Assembly: GCF_001940235.1 (NCBI RefSeq)
Contig: NZ_MJIE01000001.1
Location: 1-64,000, forward strand
DNA from: Hornefia porci
Lineage (GTDB): Bacteria > Bacillota > Clostridia > Peptostreptococcales > Anaerovoracaceae
Reading direction: 5' to 3'
Length of the DNA stretch: 64,000 bases
Part shown: positions 38,183-46,010 of the stretch, piece by piece
Layout: each line of letters starts with the position of its first letter
How positions within the stretch are numbered: position 1 is the first letter of the stretch
Notes under the pieces: model-generated
Databases searched by the model: none
Seen by the model: only the letters and a program-made list of their open reading frames with translations
Told to the model about the DNA's origin: nothing
Program-made: the position numbers and the translations under genes

Positions 38183-39500
38183 ACCGATTGTGGCGGTGGT
38201 CGGACGCCCGAATGTGGGAAAATCGACATTTTTTAACAGTATCGTGGGGAGAAGAATCTCTATCGTTGAGGATACTCCCGGCGTGACCAGGGATCGCATC
38301 TACGCAGAGGCGGAGTGGAACGGGATTCACTTCGGCATGATCGACACAGGAGGCATTGAGCCTGCCAGTAAGGAAGTCATTCCCGCGCAGATGAGAGAAC
38401 AGGCGCAGATCGCCATGGATATGGCAGATGTCATTATTTTCATGGTGGACGGAAAGGAAGGCATGACCGCGGCGGATGAGGAGGTCGCCGCAATGCTGCG
38501 GCGCACCGGAAAGAAAGTGATTCTGCTGGTCAATAAGGTGGACAACCCGTTGAATCCGCCGGATTCCCTCTATGATTTCTATTCGCTGGGGATCGGAGAG
38601 CCGATTCCGGTCTCCTCTGCCAACAAGCTGAATTTCGGCGATGTTCTGGACCAGGTGTGCGCCAGTTTCCCGGAAGGAGCAGGAGCAGAGGAGGACGACC
38701 GGATACGTCTGGCGATTATCGGCAAGCCCAATGTGGGAAAGTCCTCGCTGATCAACACCCTGATTCAGGAGAACAGGGTAATCGTTTCCGATATCGCAGG
38801 GACGACCAGAGATTCCATCGACACGCCGTTCCGGTGGCAGGGGAAGGAATACGTCCTGATCGATACCGCCGGAATCCGGCGACAGAGCAGGATAAATGAA
38901 GATATTGAAAAATACAGCGTCATCCGCGCCGTAGCGGCCATCGAACGATCCGACGTCTGCATTCTGATGATCGATGCGGCGGAGGGCCTGACCGAACAGG
39001 ACAAAAAAATCTGCGGAATGGCGCACGAGGCCGGCAAGGGAATCGTGATCGTCGTGAACAAATGGGATCTCGTCGAGAAGGAAACCAATACCATGCGGGA
39101 CTTCCGCAGGGAAATCCGGTCCGACATGCAGTTCGCGTCCTATGCGCCGATTCTGTTTATATCCGTAAAGGATCACATCCGGCTGAATGAGGTGATGCAG
39201 ACTGCGGACCGGGTTGCAGAGATACGCGCCGTGCGCGTGCCGACAGGCCAGCTGAACAGTCTGATGACAGATGCCATGATGATGAAGCAGCCGCCGTCGG
39301 ATAAGGGAAGACGTCTGAAGATCTACTATGCAGCGCAGGTGGGCGTGAAACCGCCTCTGTTTTCCTTCCAGGTGAACAAAAGGCAGCTCATGCATTTTTC
39401 ATACGCCAGGTATCTGGAGAACAGGATCCGGGAGACGTTTGGATTTGAAGGTACGTCGATTAAGTTCGTATACCGGGAGAAAAGGGAAAAGGATCAGTAA
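38175..39500 (+). CDS. der: GTPase Der (EngA)
   Basis: Der is a double-GTPase needed for 50S ribosome maturation. The 441-residue protein has two G domains: GRPNVGKSTFFN near residue 10 and GKPNVGKSSLIN near residue 183, each with DTAG/DTGG and NKxD motifs, then a C-terminal KH-like domain. The ATG at 38175 lies within the end of ftsY after GGAGGAATTGCGG. Confidence 0.96.
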   Translation: MSKPIVAVVGRPNVGKSTFFNSIVGRRISIVEDTPGVTRDRIYAEAEWNGIHFGMIDTGGIEPASKEVIPAQMREQAQIAMDMADVIIFMVDGKEGMTAADEEVAAMLRRTGKKVILLVNKVDNPLNPPDSLYDFYSLGIGEPIPVSSANKLNFGDVLDQVCASFPEGAGAEEDDRIRLAIIGKPNVGKSSLINTLIQENRVIVSDIAGTTRDSIDTPFRWQGKEYVLIDTAGIRRQSRINEDIEKYSVIRAVAAIERSDVCILMIDAAEGLTEQDKKICGMAHEAGKGIVIVVNKWDLVEKETNTMRDFRREIRSDMQFASYAPILFISVKDHIRLNEVMQTADRVAEIRAVRVPTGQLNSLMTDAMMMKQPPSDKGRRLKIYYAAQVGVKPPLFSFQVNKRQLMHFSYARYLENRIRETFGFEGTSIKFVYREKREKDQ

Positions 39501-39505
39501 AAGCT

Positions 39506-40117
39506 ATGGCAGATTACAGATTTGTTCTGGCGGTGACGATCGCGTATTTCCTCGGAAATATTTCGCCGTCCACCATTCAGGCCAGAATGCGGGGAATCGA
39601 TATTAAAAAGGAGGGAAGCGGCAACGCCGGCACGACCAACACACTGCGTGTGCTGGGCGCGCGGGCCGCGCTGATCACTCTGGTGGTGGACATCGGAAAG
39701 GGCGTAGTGGCGGTTGCGCTGGGATACTGGATCGCGACGCCGGCCGCGGCGATGTGGTGCGCGCTGGCGGCGTTCCTCGGACACGTGTTCCCGGTCCTCC
39801 TGAAATTCAAGGGAGGCAAGGGCGTAGCGGTGGCCTTCGGCGTGCTGCTCGGGCTGAACTGGAAGCTGGCTCTCGCAGAGCTGGGCATCGTGCTTCTGGC
39901 CGTGATCCTCACACGGAGAGTTTCCTTCGGCTCAATCTTCGCGGCAGTGGCGTTTCCGTTTCTGTGCTGGTACATGGAACCGGATTTCATCTATATAGGT
40001 TGCGTAATGGCCGCTCTGGTGCTGATTATGCATCGGAGCAACATCATTCGCCTGATTCACGGCGAAGAGGATAAAGTTAATATCAGCTGGTTCAAAAAGA
40101 AAGGTGGAGAGGAATGA
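39506..40117 (+). CDS. plsY: Glycerol-3-phosphate acyltransferase PlsY
   Basis: PlsY uses acyl-phosphate from PlsX to acylate glycerol-3-phosphate in the membrane. The 203-residue protein has about five membrane segments and the three conserved motifs: IKKEGSGNAGTTNTLRVLG, HVFPVLLKFKGGKGVA and the later MHRSNIIRL. It starts 5 bases after der and overlaps gpsA by 4 bases, placing the two glycerolipid genes together. Confidence 0.94.
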   Translation: MADYRFVLAVTIAYFLGNISPSTIQARMRGIDIKKEGSGNAGTTNTLRVLGARAALITLVVDIGKGVVAVALGYWIATPAAAMWCALAAFLGHVFPVLLKFKGGKGVAVAFGVLLGLNWKLALAELGIVLLAVILTRRVSFGSIFAAVAFPFLCWYMEPDFIYIGCVMAALVLIMHRSNIIRLIHGEEDKVNISWFKKKGGEE

Positions 40118-41112
40118 AGAATATCGCAGTCATCGGAGCAGGAAGCTGGGGGACCGCCCTCGCGCTGACGCTGAGCAATAAAGGACATCAGGTGAAAATC
40201 TGTGACGTCGACCGGGAGCATATCAGGGAGATGAGGGAACACCGGGAGAATGTGAAATACCTTCCGGGAATTCCGTTCAACGACAACCTCGCGGTAGTCG
40301 GCAGTACAGAGGAGGCCATGGAGGGAGCAGATATTGTTTTGTTCTCTGCACCCGCTCAGCACTTCCGCGACGCCTTTGAGCATGCGGTTCCGCTGATTGA
40401 AGATTCCATGGTGGTGGTCAACGTGGCCAAGGGAATCGAGCAGGGGACGCTGATGCGCATGTCGGAAATCGCAACGCTGCTGAAACCGGATGTGAAATAT
40501 GTGGCGCTGTCCGGTCCGTCTCACGCCGAGGAGGTCGGACGGTTCATGCCGACGACGGTGGCGGTGGCGTCAAAGGATATGAAGCTGGCGGAATACATTC
40601 AGGATGAATTCATGACTGACCGCTTCCGTGTCTACACCAACAGCGACGTCTGCGGCGTGGAGCTGGGCGGAGCTCTGAAGAACATCATCGCGCTGGGCGC
40701 CGGAATCTCCGACGGCATCGGCTTCGGAGACAACGCCAAGGCGGCGCTGATGACCAGAGGAATCACGGAAATGAAGCGTCTGGGAGTCAGTCTGGGTGCG
40801 GATCCGGAAACCTTTGCGGGGCTGACCGGCGTCGGCGACCTGATTGTGACCTGCACCAGCATGCATTCCAGAAACCGCCGCTGCGGAATAATGATCGGCG
40901 AGGGAGTCAGACCCAGTGAGGCGACAAAGAAGGTCGGAATGGTTGTGGAAGGCATGTTTACGACCGTTGCGGCGTATGAGCTGGCGAAACGGGTCGGCGT
41001 GGAGATGCCGATTACGGAGTGTATCTACGAATGCATCAACGAGAGAATCGACGCCAGAGAGGCTGTCGAAATCCTGATGGGCAGAGATAAGAAAAACGAG
41101 ATGCATATATAA
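40114..41112 (+). CDS. gpsA: Glycerol-3-phosphate dehydrogenase [NAD(P)+]
   Basis: GpsA reduces dihydroxyacetone phosphate to glycerol-3-phosphate for phospholipids. The 332-residue enzyme starts IAVIGAGSWGTALALTL, has the KGIEQGTL and LSGPSHAEEV blocks, and the catalytic Lys region GGALKNIIALGAGISDG. Coupled to plsY by an ATGA overlap. It ends 8 bases before miaB. Confidence 0.95.
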   Translation: MKNIAVIGAGSWGTALALTLSNKGHQVKICDVDREHIREMREHRENVKYLPGIPFNDNLAVVGSTEEAMEGADIVLFSAPAQHFRDAFEHAVPLIEDSMVVVNVAKGIEQGTLMRMSEIATLLKPDVKYVALSGPSHAEEVGRFMPTTVAVASKDMKLAEYIQDEFMTDRFRVYTNSDVCGVELGGALKNIIALGAGISDGIGFGDNAKAALMTRGITEMKRLGVSLGADPETFAGLTGVGDLIVTCTSMHSRNRRCGIMIGEGVRPSEATKKVGMVVEGMFTTVAAYELAKRVGVEMPITECIYECINERIDAREAVEILMGRDKKNEMHI

Positions 41113-41120
41113 GGGAGAAT

Positions 41121-42449
41121 ATGGAGAAGACATTTCACATAACGACATTCGGATGTCAGATGAACGAGCATGACTCGGAAATTCTGGCGGGCCTGCTGGA
41201 CGAGATGGGGTACAGAGCGGTTCCGGACAGGGAAGAGGCGCAGGTGGTGATTCTGAACACCTGCAGCGTGCGGGAGAATGCGGACAAACGCTTTTTCGGC
41301 ACGCTGGGGCAGCTGAAGCGCAGGAAAACGGCTGACCCTGACTTTGTAGTATGCGTCTGCGGCTGCATGATGCAGCAGCAGCACATTATCGATACGCTGA
41401 AGACAAAATATCCGTGGGTGGATCTGGTCTTCGGCACGCATAATATCCACCGCTTCCCCGCTCTGCTGGAGAACGTTATCCGGCAGAAGGACCGTGAGAT
41501 TGAAATCTGGCAGGACGGCGGAGAAATTGTGGAGGGTATGCCCGCCCGCAGGCTCCACCGCTGCAAGGCTCTGGTCAACATCATGTACGGCTGCAACAAT
41601 TTCTGTACCTACTGCATCGTTCCCTATACGAGAGGCCGGGAGCGGAGCCGGCGCCCGGAGGATATCGTGAAGGAAATCCGGGAGCTGACGGCAGACGGCG
41701 TGCGGGAAGTGATGCTGCTTGGACAGAATGTGAACAGCTACAGGGGAGAACCAGAGGACGGCGGCGTCTGCAGCTTTGCGGATCTGATTCTGCGTATCGC
41801 GGAAATCGACGGACTGGAGAGGATACGGTTCATGACGTCTCATCCCAAGGATCTGTCTGATGAGCTGATCCGGGTGTTCGCCGATTGCGACAAGCTTTGT
41901 AAGAACATCCATCTTCCGGTGCAGTCGGGCAGCAGCGAGATCATGAAGCGCATGAACCGCCATTACGACCGGGAGCAGTATCTGGAAATTATACGGAAGC
42001 TGAGGGAAGCCGTTCCGGAGATTACAATTTCAACGGATATCATCGTCGGGTTCCCGGGAGAAACAGAAGAGCAGTTTGAGGAGACTCTGAGTCTGGTGGA
42101 GGAGGTCCGCTATGACTCCGCGTTCACCTTTCTGTATTCTCCCCGTGTCGGGACGCCGGCGGCGGAGCTTCCGGAGCAGATTCCGGAGGAGGTCAAGCAC
42201 CGGAGGTTCAACCGGCTGGTGGAGCTTGTGGACTCTATAAGCGCGGAAAAGAACAGCGCGTATAAAGGCAGGGTGGAGCGCGTTCTCGCGGAGGGAACGA
42301 GCAAGCGGAACCCCGGCGCGCTGTCCGGACGGACGGACGGCTTCAAGCTGGTGAATTTCAAGGGAGAGAACGATCTGATCGGCCAATTCGTGGATGTGGA
42401 AATTACGGAGGGGAAAACCTTTAGTCTCGAAGGGAGGATTGTTCAATGA
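41121..42449 (+). CDS. miaB: tRNA methylthiotransferase MiaB
   Basis: MiaB is a radical-SAM enzyme that adds a methylthio group to isopentenyladenosine-37 of tRNA. The 442-residue protein has the N-terminal domain with TTFGCQMNEHDSE and its three cluster cysteines, the radical-SAM CNNFCTYC motif near residue 157, and a C-terminal TRAM domain. GGAG precedes the ATG. It overlaps murT by 4 bases. miaA is not in the window. Confidence 0.95.
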   Translation: MEKTFHITTFGCQMNEHDSEILAGLLDEMGYRAVPDREEAQVVILNTCSVRENADKRFFGTLGQLKRRKTADPDFVVCVCGCMMQQQHIIDTLKTKYPWVDLVFGTHNIHRFPALLENVIRQKDREIEIWQDGGEIVEGMPARRLHRCKALVNIMYGCNNFCTYCIVPYTRGRERSRRPEDIVKEIRELTADGVREVMLLGQNVNSYRGEPEDGGVCSFADLILRIAEIDGLERIRFMTSHPKDLSDELIRVFADCDKLCKNIHLPVQSGSSEIMKRMNRHYDREQYLEIIRKLREAVPEITISTDIIVGFPGETEEQFEETLSLVEEVRYDSAFTFLYSPRVGTPAAELPEQIPEEVKHRRFNRLVELVDSISAEKNSAYKGRVERVLAEGTSKRNPGALSGRTDGFKLVNFKGENDLIGQFVDVEITEGKTFSLEGRIVQ

Positions 42450-43810
42450 GATTTTATATTGCACTGTGGTTCGCCAAGATTGTAAACGGACTGATCAATC
42501 TGATCGATAAATCAAGGGGCTCCAATTTCGCGGGGGAGCACGCGATGAAAATTGATCCGCAGATGGTGGCCCACTTTAAGGGAATCGATCCGGACCGCGT
42601 TCTGTTCATCACGGGAACCAACGGAAAGTCCACGACGAACAACCTGGTGAACCATATTTTCCGGGAGAACGGGAAAAAGGTGGTCTCCAATCTGGAGGGC
42701 GCGAACCTCATCTACGGCGTGTGCACCGCGCTGATTAAGGCCAGCAGCCTGACGGGGAGGGTAAAGGCGGACTACTTCATCTTTGAGACGGATGAGAGGT
42801 TCGTTCCGGTGATCCGCCGGCAGCTTCCTGCGGCTAATCTCCTGATTACCAACCTGCAGAAGGATCAGGTGCAGCGCAACGGCGATCCGGATTTCATTTA
42901 CCGTAAGCTGAAGGAGGCGGTGAAGGGGCAGAATCTGCGGATTTTCCTGAACAACGAGGAGCCGCGGGCCCGTGCCTTCGATGAAGACGCCCGGGAGGCG
43001 GTCAGTTTCGGCGTGGCGAGACACAGCGAGGCGTTCCGGAAGAGCGGGAGCTATGTGACCATGGCGTGTCCCAGATGTCGTCACAAAATCGTGTTCGACT
43101 ATTATAACACGGACGGCATCGGAGCGTTCCATTGCAGTAACTGCGGTCATCACAGCCTCGCGCAGGCGGATTATACCGTGGAGGACGTGGATTTCGAGAA
43201 CCGCAGTTTCCGGGAGGCGGGCGAAGACTTCACAATGCCCTACGACACGCCCTATATGCTGTATAATTACAGCGCGGCGGTGGCGGTGGCGAAGGAGTTC
43301 GGAGAAATCGGGCCGGCAGAGGCGGCGAAGGCCTTCGCCGGTTTCAGGAACGTGGGCGGACGCTTCGAGATCATGCACTACAAAGGAAAGACCATTAAAT
43401 ACATGCGTATCAAGCAGGAGAATCCGGAGACTCTGCAGACCTCCATCAATGTCATGGCGGCGGATCCGAACCGCAAGATGGTGGCGCTGGGGCTCTGTCC
43501 CCTCGTGGATATGATTCCCCACTACGCGGTCACCTTCTACGCTTATGACTGTGATTTCAGCAAGCTGGTGAAGAGCGACGTGGAGAAGTATTTCTGCTTC
43601 TCCAATCCGGTCTGCTATGATACGGCGAACCGCTTTATCTATGAAGGCGTGGACCCTGCGAAAATCACCATCGAGGATTCTGAGGACGTTGAGGTGATCT
43701 TCCGTGAAATCGAAGAGGCAGAGACGGATAATATCTATTTGATTACATGGCTTCATACCTATGAGCATATGGAGAAGTTCCTGAAGAAGGAGGGTGCCGT
43801 ATATGAGTAA
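42446..43810 (+). CDS. murT: Lipid II isoglutaminyl synthase subunit MurT
   Basis: MurT is the Mur-ligase-like subunit that activates D-Glu of lipid II for amidation to D-isoglutamine. The 454-residue protein has the P-loop ITGTNGKSTTNNLVNH near residue 50, an inserted four-Cys zinc ribbon (CPRCRHKI and CSNCGHH, about residues 208-235), and the DUF1727 C-terminal domain. It is full length and normal. Its partner gatD overlaps it by 8 bases, but that partner lacks catalytic residues. Confidence 0.92.
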   Translation: MRFYIALWFAKIVNGLINLIDKSRGSNFAGEHAMKIDPQMVAHFKGIDPDRVLFITGTNGKSTTNNLVNHIFRENGKKVVSNLEGANLIYGVCTALIKASSLTGRVKADYFIFETDERFVPVIRRQLPAANLLITNLQKDQVQRNGDPDFIYRKLKEAVKGQNLRIFLNNEEPRARAFDEDAREAVSFGVARHSEAFRKSGSYVTMACPRCRHKIVFDYYNTDGIGAFHCSNCGHHSLAQADYTVEDVDFENRSFREAGEDFTMPYDTPYMLYNYSAAVAVAKEFGEIGPAEAAKAFAGFRNVGGRFEIMHYKGKTIKYMRIKQENPETLQTSINVMAADPNRKMVALGLCPLVDMIPHYAVTFYAYDCDFSKLVKSDVEKYFCFSNPVCYDTANRFIYEGVDPAKITIEDSEDVEVIFREIEEAETDNIYLITWLHTYEHMEKFLKKEGAVYE

Positions 43811-44564
43811 TTTCAAAATCGCGTGGCTGTTCCCGGATACGCTGTTTCTTCACGGAGAACGGGGGAACCTGCTGGCGCTGGCGAGGTTCGCACAGCTGGC
43901 CGGATTTGAGCCGGAGATTCAGAAGGTGGATTTCACTTCTGCGACCTTCGCTCCGGAGGAGTATGACATTATCTTTTGTGCTCCGGGAGAGATCTCATCC
44001 TTCCCCGCGGTCCGGGACTGGCTGCTGCCATACAAGGCGCAGCTGAGGGAATACGTCGACGGAGGACGGCCCATGCTGGTCACCGGCACGTCGGTAGGTC
44101 TGTTCGGGAAGCAGATTCTGCGCAGTGACGGCAGCGAGGCTGAGGGACTTGGAATCATCTTCACACAGTTTTCAGAAAACAAAGCTGTCTACGGTGATGA
44201 CATTTGGTTTGAATGCGAGTATAATAACGAAAAGATGGAGATTATCGGCAACCAGATCCAGATGGGAGACCTTAATATCGTCTCGGAAAAGCCCTTCGGG
44301 CATCTGCGGTACGGATACGGAAATACCGGAAAGGACCGGAATGAGGGCGTGCTCCGGGGGAACTCCATCTTTACGAACACACTGGGACCGATGCTGGTCT
44401 GCAACCCGTGGCTCACGGAGGAAATCATCCGTGTGGCGGCGGCAGCGAGGGATATTACCGTCGGGGACTTCGGCTATGAGCCGACGCTGGAGCGCAGGTC
44501 CTTTGCGACAAAGCAGAAATTTATTGAAACAAAGGAAACCGGTTTGACGAATTGCGGCAGATAA
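43803..44564 (+). CDS. gatD: GatD-like glutamine amidotransferase subunit lacking catalytic residues
   Basis: GatD normally supplies ammonia from glutamine to MurT. This 253-residue protein matches GatD across its length, including SDGSEAEGLGI, GYGNTGKDRNEGV and the final helices. However, the nucleophile loop that reads CGGYQ in GatD reads VTGTSVGLFG here, with no Cys, and the His loop YLHGP reads NTLGP. The Gln-binding Arg region (FENHxGRT) is also changed. The frame is intact, so it looks like a retained pseudo-glutaminase rather than a decayed gene. It may be structural or regulatory, with free ammonia used instead. Family assignment is firm; loss of activity is inferred. Confidence 0.85.
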   Translation: MSNFKIAWLFPDTLFLHGERGNLLALARFAQLAGFEPEIQKVDFTSATFAPEEYDIIFCAPGEISSFPAVRDWLLPYKAQLREYVDGGRPMLVTGTSVGLFGKQILRSDGSEAEGLGIIFTQFSENKAVYGDDIWFECEYNNEKMEIIGNQIQMGDLNIVSEKPFGHLRYGYGNTGKDRNEGVLRGNSIFTNTLGPMLVCNPWLTEEIIRVAAAARDITVGDFGYEPTLERRSFATKQKFIETKETGLTNCGR

Positions 44565-44593
44565 GGGTTTTTATGACAGTAGGAGGTAATGAA

Positions 44594-44872
44594 ATGGCGT
44601 TCCTGGACACATTGAGAGATGCGGCGCAGCAGATGGGCGACAGAGCGAGCGACGCGCTGGAGACATCGAAGCTGAAGGGCAAGATTAATAGTGAGAAGAA
44701 GGAGATCAACATCGAGATGCAGAAGATCGGCAAGATTTTCTTTGACAAAATCAAGTCGGGAGAAATCGAGAGCGATGAGGATCTGAAGAACATTATCGAG
44801 AAAATCGACGCTCATAACCAGACGATCGACGAGCTGAAGGAGTCGCTGGCCGCGCTGACCAGCGAGGACTGA
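44594..44872 (+). CDS. Small coiled-coil protein of unknown function
   Basis: A 92-residue acidic/basic protein starting at the ATG at 44594, seven bases after AGGAGG. It begins FLDTLRDAAQQMGDRASDAL and is then almost wholly helical with heptad character (KKEINIEMQKIGKIFFDKI), likely a coiled coil. It follows gatD by 29 bases and precedes a terminator at 45029, so it may be the last gene of the murT-gatD transcript. I do not recognise a named family. Confidence 0.75.
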   Translation: MAFLDTLRDAAQQMGDRASDALETSKLKGKINSEKKEINIEMQKIGKIFFDKIKSGEIESDEDLKNIIEKIDAHNQTIDELKESLAALTSED

Positions 44873-44971
44873 GCCACGGAACCGGCGAATGCCGGGCCGT
44901 GAAACCGGCGAATGCCGAGCCGTGAAACCGGCGAATGCCGAGCCGTGAAACCGGCGAATGCCGAGCCGCGG
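44873..44971. repeat. 23-bp tandem repeat, four units
   Basis: Units of GCCGTGAAACCGGCGAATGC + CGA start at 44873, 44896, 44919 and 44942, with a partial fifth at 44965. The first unit differs slightly (CCACGGA). The array starts at the stop codon of the coiled-coil gene. It is noncoding and likely prone to copy-number change. Confidence 0.9.
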
Positions 44972-45028
44972 ACTGCGGACATGAGCCGCCGCCGGAGGCT
45001 GACTCAATATGATACTGATACAGAGGAG

Positions 45029-45058
45029 AGAAGTCTGTCATGACGGCAGACTTCTTTT
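45029..45058 (+). terminator. Intrinsic terminator before the site-2 protease gene
   Basis: AGAAGTCTG (45029-45037) pairs perfectly with CAGACTTCT (45047-45055), followed by TTTT. It would end the transcript from the miaB-murT-gatD run. It lies only 20 bases before the protease start, so that gene needs either readthrough or a promoter I cannot see. Confidence 0.85.
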
Positions 45059-45076
45059 ATCGAAAGGGAGATTTAT

Positions 45077-45793
45077 TTGAACAGAAGAGATATGATGCCG
45101 CTGTTTATCGTTATTGCGGCGATGATCGTGCTGAATATCCTGAATGGAGATTTCAGCGATTTCGGTTCCTGGGTATACCGTCAGCTGCTGATGCTGCCGG
45201 GAATCGTGATCGGGCTGACGGTCCACGAGTTCGCTCACGGACTCGTGTCGGACCGCTGCGGCGATCCCACGCCGAGAGCGCAGGGCAGGCTGACGCTGAA
45301 TCCCGCGGCCCACATCGACCTGATCGGATTTCTGTGCCTGTTCTTCGCCGGCTTCGGCTGGGGCCAGCCTGTGCAGATCGATCCGCGTTATTATAAGCAT
45401 AAGAGGCTGGACGAGTTTCTTGTTTCCATCGCGGGAGTAACAATGAATTTCATTGTCGCCGTTGCACTGGCCTTTGTTCTGCACCTTATCATGCATTCCG
45501 GCAGCGCGTTTTTCTCTACAGCCACCGGGGATGTGATTCTGAATATGGTGCAGTATGGAATTTTCATCAATCTGGTACTGATGATTTTCAACCTGATTCC
45601 GGTGCCGCCGCTGGACGGCTGGGGAATCCTGACGCAGATCTTCGATCTGGAGAAATACAGGTGGTACCCCATCGTCTATCAGAACGGATTCTACATCCTG
45701 CTGGCGCTGATACTGTTTAATGTCACCAGTCTGATTCTGGATCCGGCAATCAACGGAATCTGGTCGTGGATGCTGAATACGATCGTAATATAG
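45077..45793 (+). CDS. Site-2 protease family (M50) membrane metalloprotease
   Basis: A 238-residue intramembrane zinc protease-like protein with about six membrane segments. The zinc site HEFAHG lies near residue 50 and the second motif NLIPVPPLDGW near residue 172. It has no PDZ domain, matching the short YwhC/Rip3-like group. The start is a TTG at 45077 after GGGAG at 6 bases; the next ATG pair would remove conserved N-terminal sequence. Its TAG stop is the first three bases of the R2 element at 45791. Substrate unknown. Confidence 0.85.
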   Translation: MNRRDMMPLFIVIAAMIVLNILNGDFSDFGSWVYRQLLMLPGIVIGLTVHEFAHGLVSDRCGDPTPRAQGRLTLNPAAHIDLIGFLCLFFAGFGWGQPVQIDPRYYKHKRLDEFLVSIAGVTMNFIVAVALAFVLHLIMHSGSAFFSTATGDVILNMVQYGIFINLVLMIFNLIPVPPLDGWGILTQIFDLEKYRWYPIVYQNGFYILLALILFNVTSLILDPAINGIWSWMLNTIVI

Positions 45794-45890
45794 TGTCTGC
45801 TCATTAAGCCCCGTCAGGCTTAATGGGCGCTGACAGCAGTCTTTCAGCAGCGCCGCGGCGCACAATCCGATGGAAAGGTGCGCCGGATAC
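45791..45890. repeat. R2b element, inverted relative to 24318
   Basis: TAGTGTCTGCTCATTAAG through GGTGCGCCGGATAC matches the reverse complement of the 24318-24431 element over about 95 bases with a few differences, including the CAGCAGCGCCGCGGCGCA block. The far terminal repeat is degraded. It fills most of the gap between the M50 gene and the clpB operator. Confidence 0.85.
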
Positions 45891-45900
45891 GAAAAAATTA

Positions 45901-45927
45901 TTAGCACTCTATCAAAAAGAGTGCTAA
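45901..45927 (+). promoter_or_regulatory. CIRCE operator (HrcA site) of clpB
   Basis: TTAGCACTC, nine bases, GAGTGCTAA is a perfect CIRCE inverted repeat. HrcA bound here would repress clpB until heat or other proteotoxic stress. A weak -35/-10 pair (TTTACT 45935-45940, TAGAAT 45958-45963, 17-base spacer) lies just downstream. hrcA itself is not in the window. Confidence 0.95.
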
Positions 45928-46010
45928 TTTTATCTTTACTTTTTGAAAAACAGGGTATAGAATAAACATCAGAGATTAATACAGCCAGTCATGAGGGGGT
46001 GAATTTACCA

